Positions 16,223-25,777 of a stretch of 62,232 bases of DNA are shown here, in pieces (positions within the stretch are counted from its first letter, which is position 1; the number at the start of each line of letters is the position of its first letter). Under the pieces are notes generated by a model. The model did no database searches and was not told the DNA's origin. It worked only from the letters and a program-made list of their open reading frames with translations. The DNA comes from Candidatus Omnitrophota bacterium (GTDB lineage: Bacteria; Omnitrophota; Omnitrophia; Omnitrophales; Aquincolibacteriaceae), in assembly GCA_020632475.1 (NCBI GenBank), contig JACKFM010000007.1, positions 1-62,232 of the forward strand, given 5' to 3'. The translations under genes were made by a program, and so were the position numbers.

Positions 16223-18109
16223 ATGAGTGTCTTATTACAGGTTAATAACATCTGCAAACATTATGGCCCGGTCCCTATTTTAGATGATGCCAGCGCTTCG
16301 TTTTCCAAAGGCCAGAAAATAGGTGTCATTGGGCGTAACGGGGCGGGAAAATCCACGTTGTGCAAAATTATTATCGGCCAGGAAGAACAGGATTCGGGAA
16401 CGATCAGCCGTAACAGTGAATTACGCCTGAGCTATCTCGAACAGCACGACCCCTACAAATTAGATGAAACGGTTGCGGATTTTTTGGTGCGTTATACCGG
16501 CAAGGAAGAATGGCAATGCGGTGAACTGGCTGCAAAATTTCAAATTGATTATGACCGTCTTTATCAACCGATTGCGAATTTGGCCGGCGGGTACCGGACA
16601 CGCGTCAAATTAACGGCCATGCTTCTGGGCGAACCCAATTTTCTCATTCTTGACGAGCCGACAAACTATCTCGACTTAAGTACCCTCATTCTGCTTGAAA
16701 ACTTCCTCCTGGATTTTAACGGAGGATACTTGATCGTTTCACATGACCGTGAATTTTTAAAACGCACCTGTGATCATACACTTGAAATCGAAAGCGGCCG
16801 CCTGACGCTTTATCCCGGATCCATTGAAGAATATTTTGAATTCAAAGAAGAACAGCGCGCGCAGACATTGGCCTATAACCGTACGATTGAGAAAAAGAGA
16901 GAACAGCTGGAATCATTTGTTGAACGTTTTCGTGCAAAAGCCTCTAAGGCCACACAGGCTAAGTCTAAAATGAAACAACTCGGCAAATTAAAAACGATTG
17001 AAGTGGCCCATACATTGAGTACCGTACGGATTAAAATCCCGCCGGTTGAAAGTAAGGCGGGAATGGCCCTGCGTTGCGAGGATCTTGCAATCGGTTACCC
17101 TGAAAAAGTTATTTCGGAACACATTGATATGGAGATTGATCGTGGTGAAAAAGTGGCGGTTTTAGGCGATAACGGGCAGGGGAAAACGACATTCCTGCGC
17201 ACCATTGCCGGGAATCTTCAAACCAAGGGGGGGCGTTTTAGCTGGGGATCTTTCTTAAAGATTGCCTATTATGCCCAGCATGTATTCTCAAATCTTCATC
17301 CCGAAGACGATGTTTACAGTCATTTGGCACGGGAAGCGGCCGAGGGTGTGAGTATGCAGGATGTTCTGGATATGGCCGGCAGCTTTCTTTTTAAAGGGGA
17401 TGACGTTAAAAAGAAAGTGACGGTCTTAAGCGGCGGCGAACGGGCGCGTCTCATTTTAGCCGGTTTGCTTTTGGCCAAACATCAGGTGCTGCTTTTGGAT
17501 GAACCGACAAACCATCTTGATTTTGAAACGGTCGAGGCCCTTGCGGTGGCATTGAAAAGTTTTGACGGAACGGTCTTTTTTATCAGTCATGACCGCACGT
17601 TTGTCAATATGATCGCGACCAATATTATTCAGGTCAAAGACGGCACCGTTACCCGTTATCCCGGCACCTACGAAGACTATGTCTATTATCTTGAAAGTTC
17701 GGCACGCAGCTCTTTTGGAAAACCCGAAGAAGACAACGGTGATAAGAAGCCGGCTAAAAAGAAGAATAAAAAGAACATTTCTGCGGAAGCGGAAGATGAT
17801 CAGGATTCAGATGACCGGGACGGTGAGGATTACGATGATGAAGAGACGCCCGGTGATTACCGAGAAATCAAAAAAGAGATTTCCGATCTGAATATCAAGG
17901 CAAGTAAAGCCGAGAGGCGCATGCAGCACCATATCCGAGAGCGGGATAAATTTTTAGGCGAGGTTGAACGAAATCCCGCTCATTTCTCACAGGAACGCAA
18001 CGATAAGATTAAAGCGCATACGATTGAAGCGGAAAATGCCGAAGACGAATGGATGAAGATCCAGCGCAAAATCGAGAAGCTGAAAAAACAGTTGAGCCCG
18101 AAATCATAA
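16223..18109 (+). CDS. ABC-F family ATPase (Uup/EttA-like translation factor)
   Basis: 628 residues, starting at ATG 16223 with AAGGAG 7 bp upstream. There are two ABC domains and no membrane segments. Walker A motifs are GRNGAGKST and GDNGQGKTT, signatures LAGGYRTR and LSGGERAR, and Walker B FLILDEPTNYLD and VLLLDEPTNHLD. The interdomain linker is basic and helical. After the second domain comes a Lys-rich then acidic stretch and a C-terminal coiled coil (about residues 550-628), as in Uup-like members. ABC-F proteins act at the ribosomal E site to relieve stalled or slow peptide formation. RNase D follows 13 bp downstream, so the two are probably co-transcribed. Confidence 0.9.
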   Translation: MSVLLQVNNICKHYGPVPILDDASASFSKGQKIGVIGRNGAGKSTLCKIIIGQEEQDSGTISRNSELRLSYLEQHDPYKLDETVADFLVRYTGKEEWQCGELAAKFQIDYDRLYQPIANLAGGYRTRVKLTAMLLGEPNFLILDEPTNYLDLSTLILLENFLLDFNGGYLIVSHDREFLKRTCDHTLEIESGRLTLYPGSIEEYFEFKEEQRAQTLAYNRTIEKKREQLESFVERFRAKASKATQAKSKMKQLGKLKTIEVAHTLSTVRIKIPPVESKAGMALRCEDLAIGYPEKVISEHIDMEIDRGEKVAVLGDNGQGKTTFLRTIAGNLQTKGGRFSWGSFLKIAYYAQHVFSNLHPEDDVYSHLAREAAEGVSMQDVLDMAGSFLFKGDDVKKKVTVLSGGERARLILAGLLLAKHQVLLLDEPTNHLDFETVEALAVALKSFDGTVFFISHDRTFVNMIATNIIQVKDGTVTRYPGTYEDYVYYLESSARSSFGKPEEDNGDKKPAKKKNKKNISAEAEDDQDSDDRDGEDYDDEETPGDYREIKKEISDLNIKASKAERRMQHHIRERDKFLGEVERNPAHFSQERNDKIKAHTIEAENAEDEWMKIQRKIEKLKKQLSPKS

Positions 18110-18122
18110 CGGTGGACCGGAC

Positions 18123-19286
18123 ATGAAAGAGAAACCTGCCTCTGAAGGGCATGCGGATTATGGCTATATTCAAAACCCCGAAGACCTTGCCCGGCTGACG
18201 GATACCCTGCGTGACGCGCCCCGCGTGGCCATCGATACCGAAGCCAACGGCATGCACCGTTATTTTGAAAAAGTATGCCTGATTCAGGTGGGTTGTGGCG
18301 GCACCTGTTATGTCGTAGATCCGCTGGCCGGATATCCACTGAGCGATTTCCTTGATGTGTTGTCCCGCAAAGAAGTCATTTTGCATGGATCGGACTATGA
18401 TCTCAGGATGTTGAAGAAAACATTTAATTTTTCTCCCCGGGCTTTAGTTTTTGATACAAAACTTGCGGCCCAGGTTCTGGGTTATGAGAAATTCGGCCTT
18501 GCGGCCCTGGTTGAAAAATTTTTCGGCGTGGTACTGCCCAAAACCGGTCAGAAGGCCGATTGGTCCCAAAGGCCGCTTTCGGTTAAATTACTTCAATATG
18601 CCGCCAACGATGTAAAATATCTGGAATCATTAGCGGTGATTCTGTCACAGAACCTCGCGAAATTAGGGCGCTCAGACTGGCACCTGCAGTGTTGTGAACG
18701 CATGGTTGAGGTGACAGGCATGGACGAGAAAACTAAAACCAAAGAACCCTGGCGCATTAAGGGATCTTCAAAGTTACCGCCGCGGACGCTTGCTTTTGTC
18801 CGGGAGCTTTGGCATTGGCGCGATGGCGAAGCGCAGCGCAGAGACAGACCTCCGTTTATGATTATGAGAAATGAGGACCTCATTGCTTTGGCTGAACGGC
18901 GGATTAAAAATCCTACGCAGCCGCTTGAACAGGTGCTGCCGTTTTTAAAGAAGCTTCCTGCCCAGGTGATGGAGCGGTTGCAAAAGGCGTGTCTGAAGGC
19001 TGGAAATTTATCAGAAAGCGAATGGCCTGTTTTGCCTAAGAAAACTTTTAAACCCAGAATTTCTTTTGACTATGAACAGGTGGATCTTCTGGCGGCCTCC
19101 TGTAAAGAGATTGCCGGGAAATTATCCATAGAACCGTCTTTTATCGCACCGCGTGCTGCCATGGAAGCGGTGATTCAAAAGCGTGCCCGGTCCGTTCAGG
19201 AAATTATGGAAGCCAGCGGGTTGATGCGCTGGCAGGCGGAATTAATCCTGCCGGCTGCGACAGATCTCCTTGGACAGGATTCTTGA
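18123..19286 (+). CDS. rnd: Ribonuclease D
   Basis: 387 residues. The DEDD 3'-5' exonuclease domain shows Exo I VAIDTEAN, Exo II ILHGSDYDLRML and Exo III LQYAANDVKYL. The tyrosine-type third motif gives DEDDy chemistry with two metal ions. An HRDC-like helical region follows, with LPPRTLAFVRELWHWRDGEAQ matching the usual RNase D linker. It trims 3' ends of tRNA and other stable RNAs. It lies directly after the ABC-F gene, a translation-linked pair. A promoter for the next gene overlaps its stop codon. Confidence 0.92.
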   Translation: MKEKPASEGHADYGYIQNPEDLARLTDTLRDAPRVAIDTEANGMHRYFEKVCLIQVGCGGTCYVVDPLAGYPLSDFLDVLSRKEVILHGSDYDLRMLKKTFNFSPRALVFDTKLAAQVLGYEKFGLAALVEKFFGVVLPKTGQKADWSQRPLSVKLLQYAANDVKYLESLAVILSQNLAKLGRSDWHLQCCERMVEVTGMDEKTKTKEPWRIKGSSKLPPRTLAFVRELWHWRDGEAQRRDRPPFMIMRNEDLIALAERRIKNPTQPLEQVLPFLKKLPAQVMERLQKACLKAGNLSESEWPVLPKKTFKPRISFDYEQVDLLAASCKEIAGKLSIEPSFIAPRAAMEAVIQKRARSVQEIMEASGLMRWQAELILPAATDLLGQDS

Positions 19287-19311
19287 CGCGGATTTTCCAT
19301 GCCGCTAAAAT
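19283..19311 (+). promoter_or_regulatory. Promoter for the hemerythrin gene
   Basis: TTGACG (19283-19288), 17-base spacer, TAAAAT (19306-19311), overlapping the last codons of rnd. A further TATAAT is at 19317-19322. The leader to the TTG start would be about 80 bases. Confidence 0.6.
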
Positions 19312-19401
19312 ATTCTTATAATTCCTAAAATCTCCGGTCAGTAACGATTGTTTTTTAACATCATTTGCGCTCATGGGTAGATCAACAAAGGAGGCGTTTC
19401 T

Positions 19402-19824
19402 TTGAAAAAAATCGATTGGGATGAAAAAATGAGCATGGGCATTAACGCCATTGATGTGCATCACCAAAAACTGATCGGTTATATCAATGCTCTCCAGGAA
19501 GCCGTTGACAAAGGTCAGACTGACAAAGCCTTTTTAGAAGATCTCGTTGACCGGTTGATTGATTATACGGATTATCATTTTTCCGCTGAGGAAAAATACA
19601 TGAAGCTTTATGAATACCCCGAATTAAAATCCCACTGCGAAGAACATACGGCATTCATTGCCGAGGTTAAACGTTTCAAAGATTTTTTACAAGCAAAGCC
19701 CACCGAGAAGCTTGAAGCTCAGATGCTTTCTTATCTTCAAACCTGGCTGATCCATCATATTCTGATTATTGATAAAGAATATGCGATCTATTTTTCCGAA
19801 AAAGGGATCAAAATCGACCGCTAA
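19402..19824 (+). CDS. Bacteriohemerythrin-like di-iron protein
   Basis: 140 residues, TTG start with a strong AAAGGAGG at 19387-19394. A four-helix bundle carries the hemerythrin ligand set: His in DVHHQKL, His and Glu in DYHFSAEEKYM, His in CEEHTAF, and His-His plus Asp in LIHHILIIDKEY. These bind a di-iron centre that reversibly binds oxygen; bacterial members are linked to oxygen storage, oxygen sensing or protection of oxygen-labile enzymes. It has its own promoter and ends at a convergent junction with metH. Confidence 0.9.
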   Translation: MKKIDWDEKMSMGINAIDVHHQKLIGYINALQEAVDKGQTDKAFLEDLVDRLIDYTDYHFSAEEKYMKLYEYPELKSHCEEHTAFIAEVKRFKDFLQAKPTEKLEAQMLSYLQTWLIHHILIIDKEYAIYFSEKGIKIDR

Positions 19825-19883
19825 GTTCGGGCATGGGAAAGTTATGCCTTATGGTTTTTGGGAATCCTTAGTGCGATTAGAAA

Positions 19884-20006
19884 AAAAGATAAAAATAGTG
19901 TTAAAGAAACAATCAGTGCCTTTTGTCGAGACGAGGAGATCCTTTAGCCGTAGGCGAAAGAGCTCCGAGGGAGACGGCACGTTTTGTAACACTATTTTTA
20001 TCTTTT
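19884..20006. repeat. Long inverted-repeat element between convergent genes, copy A
   Basis: Perfect 20-bp arms (19884-19903 and 19987-20006; A-rich then T-rich) enclose an 83-base core. The core contains GAAACAATCAGTGCC, ACGAGGAGATCC and ACGGCACGTTTTGTAA. The reverse complement of the element at 28424-28570 carries closely matching segments in the same order, yet its outer arms are unrelated. It lies exactly between hemerythrin and metH, so it can terminate transcripts from both sides. Confidence 0.75.
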
Positions 20007-20034
20007 AGCTTTGAGGACAAGGATTTCAGCAGGG

Positions 20035-23000
20035 TTACGCCTTATAGGCCAAATAAGGTGAGAGCCACTTTTCGACTTCCGTAAATGGAATGCTTTTACG
20101 CTTGGCATAATCTTCCACCTGATCTTTTTCGATTTTGCCCACGGCGAAGTATTTGGATTCAGAATGGGCAAAGTAGAAGCCGGAGACGGCTGCGGCCGGG
20201 AACATGGCGAAATTTTCGGTCAGACGGACATCCGCATTTTTTTCCGCACTCAACAAATCAAATAGAATCCTTTTTTCGGTATGGTCCGGACAGGCGGGGT
20301 AACCCGGCGCCGGGCGAATTCCTCGGTATTTAGACTTAATAAGTTCTTCGTTGCTGAAATTCTCATCTTGGGCATAACCCCAGAATTCTTTACGTGTACG
20401 CTCATGAAGGTATTCGGCAAAGGCCTCGGCCAGGCGGTCGGCCAGAGCCTTGAGCATGATCGCGCCGTAGTCATCGTGATTCTGTTCAAAGCGCCGCACA
20501 TGTTCCTCAATGCCGATTCCGGCGGTGGAGACAAAACAGCCGAAATAGTCTTTAAGGCCCGAATTTTTGGGTGCAATAAAATCACTTAAAGCCAGGTTGG
20601 GCTGCCCCTGCGGTTTTTCGGTCTGCTGACGCAGGGTGTGAAAAACGGCCAGGATTTTATTCCGGTTTTCATCCGTATAAAGCTCGATATCGTCACCCGT
20701 TGAATTGGCCGGAAAAAAACCCAGCACGGCTTTGGCCGTAAGCCAGTTTTCACGGACGATTTTCTGGAGCATGATCTGAGCATCCTTGAAAAGAGTTTGA
20801 GCCTCTTTTCCGGCGTTTTTGTCTTCAAGAATGTCCGGGTAACGGCCGCGAAGCTCCCAAGTATGAAAAAAAGGTGTCCAATCAATGTAATTGAGCAATG
20901 TTTCCAGCGGCTGCTCGTCAATGATATTCAGACCTAAAGAGGAAGGGCGTGCGATCGAGTCAGAGTTCCACTGAACCGGCGCTTTGTTGGCACGGGCCTG
21001 CTCAAGGGTTAAAAACTTGAACTTTTCTCTGCCGGAATCATGCTGAGTGCGTAATTGGGCATAATCGGATTTAAGGGTTTGAACATATTCAGAGCGTGCG
21101 GTGGTACTTATCAGTTTACCGACCACACCGCTGCTTCGCGAAGCATCGGTGACGTGGATGACGGGCCCGCTGTAAGCAGGATCAATTTTGACGGCCGTAT
21201 GAATTTTTGACGTGGTTGCGCCGCCGATCAGAAGCGGGGTGGCTAGTTTGCGCCGCTGCATTTCACTGGCCACATGGATCATTTCATCCAGGGAAGGTGT
21301 GATCAGACCGCTTAAACCGATAATATCCACATTGTTTTTTTCCGCTTCATCAAGAATTTTTTCAAGCGGGACCATTACGCCCAAATCAATAACCTCATAA
21401 TTATTGCAACCGAGGACCACTCCGACAATATTTTTGCCGATATCGTGAACGTCGCCTTTAACCGTGGCCATGAGGACGCGGCCCGCCGAACGCCTGCCGC
21501 CTGATTTTTCTTTTTCAATAAGCGGAGTTAGATACGCAACCGCCTTTTTCATGACGCGTGCGCTTTTGACGACCTGCGGCAGAAACATTTTGCCGGCCCC
21601 GAAAAGATCCCCGACAATTTTCATGCCGTCCATCAAAGGGCCTTCAATAATTCCAAGAGCCTTTGAATGTTTCGGGATAATCTCTTCGAGGTCTTCATCG
21701 ATATAATCGGTAATGCCGTGAACCAGGGCGTGGGCAAGGCGTTTTTCAACCGGTTCTTTACGCCACTTGATTTCTTTGACCGTATCCTTTTTTTCAGTTT
21801 TAAGCGTTTCGGCAAAGGCCAAAAGTTTTTCGGTGGCATCCGGTTTGCGGTTTAAAACAAGATCTTCAATCAGTCCAAGAAGATCTCTGGGGATGTCCTC
21901 ATAAACGGTCAGCAGGCCCGGATTGACAATGCCGGTATCCAGCCCTGCGCCAATCGCGTGATAGAGAAAAGAAGCATGGATGGCTTCGCGGACCGTATTC
22001 ATCCCCCTGAAAGAAAACGAGACATTGCTGATGCCGCCGGTCAGATGAGCGCCGGGCAGATTTTTTTTAATCAGGCGGCAGGCTTCTATATATTCCACGG
22101 CATAGTTATTGTGTTCCTCCATACCGGTACCGATGGTCAGGACATTTGGATCGAAAAAGATATCTTCGGGTGGAAAACCCAGCTGGACGGTCAGGATGTC
22201 ATAGGAACGTTTGCAGATTTCAAATTTGCGTTTGGCCGTATCGGCCTGACCTTTTTCATCAAAGGCCATAACCACGACGGCAGCGCCGTATCGGCGTATC
22301 CGGGAAGCGCGTTCTTTGAAAATTTCTTCACCTTCTTTGAGGCTGATCGAATTAACGATCGATTTGCCCTGAAGACATTTTAAACCGGCTTCAATGACCG
22401 TCCACTTAGAAGAATCGATCATGACCGGAACCTTGGCGATTTCGGGCTCGGCCGAAATTAGATTCATAAATTGAGTCATCACCGCTTCGGAGTCGATCAG
22501 CCCCTCATCGACGTTGATGTCGATGACACCCGCACCCGCTTCGATCTGCTGCGCTGCAATTTTGACCGCACCTTCAAAATCATTTTCCTTGATCATTCGG
22601 GCAAATTTGGGTGAGCCCGTAATATTGGTGCGTTCGCCGATATTGGTGAAGTTGCTATCGGGTCTTAAGACGAGCGGTTCAAGGCCGCTCAGGCGTGTGT
22701 AGCGGGCGACATCGGGAATTTTGCGCGGCATATAGCGGCTGACGGTCTGGGCAATTTTGTGAATATGGGCCGGTGTGGTTCCGCAGCAGCCGCCGATGAT
22801 ATTGATCAAACCATCTCTGGCAAATCCGTCAATGATTGAAGCCATGTAATCCGGGCTTTGATCATATTCACCGAACTGGTTGGGCAGCCCAGCGTTCGGG
22901 TGGGCGCTGATATAACAATTAGAGAGTCTTGAAAGTTCTTCGATGTAGGGGCGTAAATCTTCCGCGCCCAGTGCGCAATTGAGCCCCACCGCGAAGAGTC

Positions 23001-23703
23001 CGGCGTGATTGATGGAGTTCCAGAAAGCCTCGGCGGTTTGTCCCGAAAGGGTGCGCCCGCTTTTATCGGTGATAGTGCCGCTGACCATTAAAGGAATTTT
23101 TTTTCCGCTTTTTTCAAAAAACTCTAATGCGGCATAAAGAGCGGCTTTGCAGTTGAGTGTATCAAAGACCGTCTCCACCAAAAGCAGGTCGACTTCGCCG
23201 TCGGCCAGGCCTTTGATTTGTTCCAAGTAGCACTCGACCAGATCATCAAAGGTGACGGCGCGGTAGCCCGGGTCATTCACATCGGGTGAGAGTGAAGCCG
23301 TACGGTTGGTCGGACCGATGGAACCGGCGACAAAACGCGGTTTGTCCGGGGTTTTTTGAGTATAAGCCTCGGCCGCTTCTTTAGCGACTCTGGCTGCCGC
23401 GAGGTTTAGGCGGTAGACTTCGCTTTCCATGCCGTAATCGGCCATGGAAATGCGGTTGGCATTAAAACTGTTGGTTTCGACAATGTCACAGCCGGCCTCA
23501 AAATAAGCTTCATGAATTTTTTTAATTAAATGAGGCTGAGTCACACAGAGGGCATCGTTATTGCCTTTAAGCTCGCGTGGATGGTTTTTATAAATTTCAC
23601 CCCGGTATCCGGCCTCATCGAGTTTGTAGGCCTGGATCATGGTGCCCATGGCACCGTCCAGGACGAGGATGCGTTTTTTAATCTCTTCTTCGATATTCGG
23701 CAT
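20035..23703 (-). CDS. metH: Cobalamin-dependent methionine synthase
   Basis: 1222 residues, full length. In order: homocysteine-binding barrel with zinc cysteines (GLNCALG near 241, IGGCCGTT near 303); pterin-binding domain with FTNIGERTNITGSPKF and DINVDEGLID; cobalamin cap and Rossmann domains with DVHDIGKN near 750 supplying the lower axial histidine; and the C-terminal AdoMet reactivation domain with RPAPGYPACPDH near 1128. It moves a methyl group from methyltetrahydrofolate to homocysteine through B12 in the cytoplasm. The reactivation domain is present, so it should be self-sufficient with a flavodoxin-type reductant. The leader has a hairpin but no cobalamin or SAM riboswitch that I can recognise. 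Confidence 0.97.
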   Translation of the reverse strand: MPNIEEEIKKRILVLDGAMGTMIQAYKLDEAGYRGEIYKNHPRELKGNNDALCVTQPHLIKKIHEAYFEAGCDIVETNSFNANRISMADYGMESEVYRLNLAAARVAKEAAEAYTQKTPDKPRFVAGSIGPTNRTASLSPDVNDPGYRAVTFDDLVECYLEQIKGLADGEVDLLLVETVFDTLNCKAALYAALEFFEKSGKKIPLMVSGTITDKSGRTLSGQTAEAFWNSINHAGLFAVGLNCALGAEDLRPYIEELSRLSNCYISAHPNAGLPNQFGEYDQSPDYMASIIDGFARDGLINIIGGCCGTTPAHIHKIAQTVSRYMPRKIPDVARYTRLSGLEPLVLRPDSNFTNIGERTNITGSPKFARMIKENDFEGAVKIAAQQIEAGAGVIDINVDEGLIDSEAVMTQFMNLISAEPEIAKVPVMIDSSKWTVIEAGLKCLQGKSIVNSISLKEGEEIFKERASRIRRYGAAVVVMAFDEKGQADTAKRKFEICKRSYDILTVQLGFPPEDIFFDPNVLTIGTGMEEHNNYAVEYIEACRLIKKNLPGAHLTGGISNVSFSFRGMNTVREAIHASFLYHAIGAGLDTGIVNPGLLTVYEDIPRDLLGLIEDLVLNRKPDATEKLLAFAETLKTEKKDTVKEIKWRKEPVEKRLAHALVHGITDYIDEDLEEIIPKHSKALGIIEGPLMDGMKIVGDLFGAGKMFLPQVVKSARVMKKAVAYLTPLIEKEKSGGRRSAGRVLMATVKGDVHDIGKNIVGVVLGCNNYEVIDLGVMVPLEKILDEAEKNNVDIIGLSGLITPSLDEMIHVASEMQRRKLATPLLIGGATTSKIHTAVKIDPAYSGPVIHVTDASRSSGVVGKLISTTARSEYVQTLKSDYAQLRTQHDSGREKFKFLTLEQARANKAPVQWNSDSIARPSSLGLNIIDEQPLETLLNYIDWTPFFHTWELRGRYPDILEDKNAGKEAQTLFKDAQIMLQKIVRENWLTAKAVLGFFPANSTGDDIELYTDENRNKILAVFHTLRQQTEKPQGQPNLALSDFIAPKNSGLKDYFGCFVSTAGIGIEEHVRRFEQNHDDYGAIMLKALADRLAEAFAEYLHERTRKEFWGYAQDENFSNEELIKSKYRGIRPAPGYPACPDHTEKRILFDLLSAEKNADVRLTENFAMFPAAAVSGFYFAHSESKYFAVGKIEKDQVEDYAKRKSIPFTEVEKWLSPYLAYKA

Positions 23704-23752
23704 TTATTTTTCCTTTGTGCGATCCCATGAAATCAATTGGAATGCAGTACGG

Positions 23753-23778
23753 GCTCCACAGTTCAACGCTGATGGAGC
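23753..23778 (-). promoter_or_regulatory. Hairpin in the metH leader
   Basis: GCTCCA and TGGAGC arms pair across 14 bases in the roughly 80-base metH leader. It is too small for the known cobalamin or SAM aptamers. Confidence 0.35.
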
Positions 23779-23789
23779 ATTAGCGGATT

Positions 23790-23818
23790 ATTATAGCAGA
23801 GGAAACAAGGGGTAACAG
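23790..23818 (-). promoter_or_regulatory. metH promoter
   Basis: On the minus strand, CTGTTA, a 17-base spacer and a perfect TATAAT (minus-strand reading of 23790-23795) lie in the gap behind the yheT-like gene. A transcript would start about 80 bases before the metH ATG. Confidence 0.55.
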
Positions 23819-23822
23819 GTCT

Positions 23823-24812
23823 TTAGAGCGGCCTGGCCTGGGGTTTCAAAAATTCAATCACACGGTCTTCCATCCACATGCCCATCTTCCAGGGCCATGA
23901 TCCGCTGACAAACCCGAGATGTCCTCCGGTCGGAGTGATCAGGGCGTGCAGGTATTTTGACGAATCAACAAGGGTATGCGGAAAAAATTTACCGGGATAG
24001 AAAGAGTCATTATCGGCATGCACAAGCAGGCTCGGCACCCGGATCTTGTCTAACACATGAATGCAGCCCGATTGTTTCCAATAATCATATTCGTCTTTAA
24101 ACCCGTTAATTTTGGAAGTGACTTCCCGGTCAAAGGCACGGAAGGTCGAGGCCCAACGCACCTTCCATTTGTTGATTAACCCCGGAAACTGTCTGGCCTT
24201 GGCAAATGTTTTACGTTTGAGCGTGAATAAAAGTTTGCGGGTGTAGATTTGCCGGTTAAGACCCCGGTCAAGGACCTCGGCGGCTTTAACCAGATCATAG
24301 GGGGCTGAAACCGATGCAGCCTTTTGAATGATTTTTTCCGCATCTCCGCCTTTTTCTCCGAGCCATTTGAGGACCAGGTTTCCTCCGATAGAAAAACCGA
24401 CCATGTAGACGGCTTTCATCGTGCAGTTTTTAAGCACATAGCCGACCACCGGATCCAGATCCTCGGTTTTGCCCGAATGATAGGAGACCTTAAGCCGGTT
24501 AGGCTCCCCACTACAGCCGCGCATATTCATGCATGCGGCCTGCCAGCCCAGGGCGTGGAGCTTTGAGAGAAATCCACGGACATAGCGTGCATCGGATGAG
24601 CCCTCAAGGCCATGAACAATGATCACAAGGGGAGCATCCTGGCGGCCTTCTAAAAAATCAATATCCAGGAAATCTCCGTCTTCCAACTCAATGCGCCTGC
24701 GGGTCAGGGGTGTTTTGGGGGCCGGCCTGAAAAAATAGGCAAAGATCGTGTGCAAATGCGATCCGGGGCACCACCACGCAGGTTGATAAGGATGTTTAGT
24801 CTCAATTTGCAT
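23823..24812 (-). CDS. YheT-family alpha/beta hydrolase
   Basis: 329 residues. The family landmarks are the N-terminal GSHLHTIFAY, the oxyanion region VHGLEGSSDARY, MNMRGCSGE, the nucleophile elbow GFSIGGN (Ser near 140), Asp in HADNDSF and His in TPTGGHLGF. A complete Ser-Asp-His triad is therefore likely. YheT-like enzymes are predicted esterases of uncertain substrate. No ribosome site precedes the ATG; a TATTAT hexamer ends only six bases upstream, so the mRNA may be leaderless. It is transcribed toward metH and divergently from the DUF4197 operon. Confidence 0.88.
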   Translation of the reverse strand: MQIETKHPYQPAWWCPGSHLHTIFAYFFRPAPKTPLTRRRIELEDGDFLDIDFLEGRQDAPLVIIVHGLEGSSDARYVRGFLSKLHALGWQAACMNMRGCSGEPNRLKVSYHSGKTEDLDPVVGYVLKNCTMKAVYMVGFSIGGNLVLKWLGEKGGDAEKIIQKAASVSAPYDLVKAAEVLDRGLNRQIYTRKLLFTLKRKTFAKARQFPGLINKWKVRWASTFRAFDREVTSKINGFKDEYDYWKQSGCIHVLDKIRVPSLLVHADNDSFYPGKFFPHTLVDSSKYLHALITPTGGHLGFVSGSWPWKMGMWMEDRVIEFLKPQARPL

Positions 24813-24826
24813 ATGGGTATAATAAG

Positions 24827-24855
24827 CCGACAGGTTAAAAAAGCTATGCTAAAAT
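24827..24855 (+). promoter_or_regulatory. Promoter of the DUF4197-tag-mtnA operon
   Basis: CCGACA, 17-base spacer and TAAAAT (24850-24855) preceded by TGC, giving an extended -10. The predicted leader of about 135 bases contains the 79-bp palindromic repeat. Confidence 0.5.
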
Positions 24856-24871
24856 ATACTTTTATTTAAAT

Positions 24872-24950
24872 CTAGTACCGTTTGACATTTAATTTTATCG
24901 GTAGACGGCACAGTACTGCGAACCCATAAAATTAATTGCCGCGCAGTACC
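24872..24950 (-). repeat. 79-bp palindromic repeat, copy 1
   Basis: The reverse complement matches the copy at 41798-41879 almost base for base (about five mismatches), including GTACTGCGCG, AATTTTATGGGTTCGCAGTACTG and ACGGTACTAG. It lies in the leader of the DUF4197 operon. Confidence 0.8.
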
Positions 24951-24997
24951 GGATGCATGACTTATTTTTGCACGCAGACTTTTGGGGGATAAATTTT

Positions 24998-25777
24998 ATG
25001 GCGAATACTTATTCATTCGGTTTTAAACTTAAGTTTTTAGGAACCCTGTTTATTGCCGGTTGTGTCTTGTTGATACCCAAAGCCGAGGCCGGTTTTTTGG
25101 ATCAATTAAAAGAAACGATTTCCGCCAAAACCCAGATGCCGTCCGATTCGGCGCAGGTCCCTGCGGATGCCACAATCATCAGCGGCTTAAAAGAGGCTTT
25201 GAGTATCGGAATTAAAAAGGCGGTGGAGAATGCCGGTGTCGAGGACGGTTTTTATAAGAATCCTGAGATTAAAATCCCTTTTCCCGAAAAACTGATGTTG
25301 ATTGACAAAACTTTGCGTAAAGTGGGACTGGGCAGCCAGATTGATACCTTTGAATTGAGTATGAACCGTGCGGCTGAGAAAGCGGCACCTTACGCAAAGG
25401 AGATTGTCTTGGATGCCTTGAAACAGATGACTTTTTCAGATGCGAAAAAAATCATCAGCGGTTCACAAACCGCGGCGACGGATTATTTTAAAACCGCAAC
25501 CAGCGATAAACTGACGGCCGTTTTTAAACAACAGGCCCAGGCGGTGATGAACGAATACACCATTACACAGCAGTACAACGGCCTGGTGCATAAATATAAT
25601 GAACTGCCGCTGGCCGCCAAGCCGAAACTGTTTGATGCCGAGGATTATGTGGCAGCGAAAACAATCGACGGGCTGTTTAAATTGATGGGCGATGAGGAAC
25701 AGAAAATTCGTCAGGATCCCAAAGCCCGCGTCACCGAACTCTTAAAAACCGTTTTCGGATCGAACCAAAACGGATGA
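24998..25777 (+). CDS. DUF4197 family exported protein
   Basis: 259 residues from ATG 24998, which follows GGGGG (24984-24988); an upstream ATG at 24953 has no ribosome site. The N-terminal hydrophobic segment LKFLGTLFIAGCVLLIPKAEAG offers either a lipobox (IAGC) or a signal peptidase I site after AEA. The mature part (IISGLKEALSIGIKKAVENAG ... LSMNRAAEKAAPYAKEI) matches the helical DUF4197 family, whose function is unknown. Its stop overlaps the ATG of tag (ATGA), so it heads a translationally coupled operon. Confidence 0.8.
   Translation: MANTYSFGFKLKFLGTLFIAGCVLLIPKAEAGFLDQLKETISAKTQMPSDSAQVPADATIISGLKEALSIGIKKAVENAGVEDGFYKNPEIKIPFPEKLMLIDKTLRKVGLGSQIDTFELSMNRAAEKAAPYAKEIVLDALKQMTFSDAKKIISGSQTAATDYFKTATSDKLTAVFKQQAQAVMNEYTITQQYNGLVHKYNELPLAAKPKLFDAEDYVAAKTIDGLFKLMGDEEQKIRQDPKARVTELLKTVFGSNQNG

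Noticed and set aside
23704..23822. Cobalamin or SAM riboswitch upstream of metH
   Set aside because: The leader is only about 80 bases and contains one six-base-pair hairpin; no B12-box or SAM-box sequence is visible.
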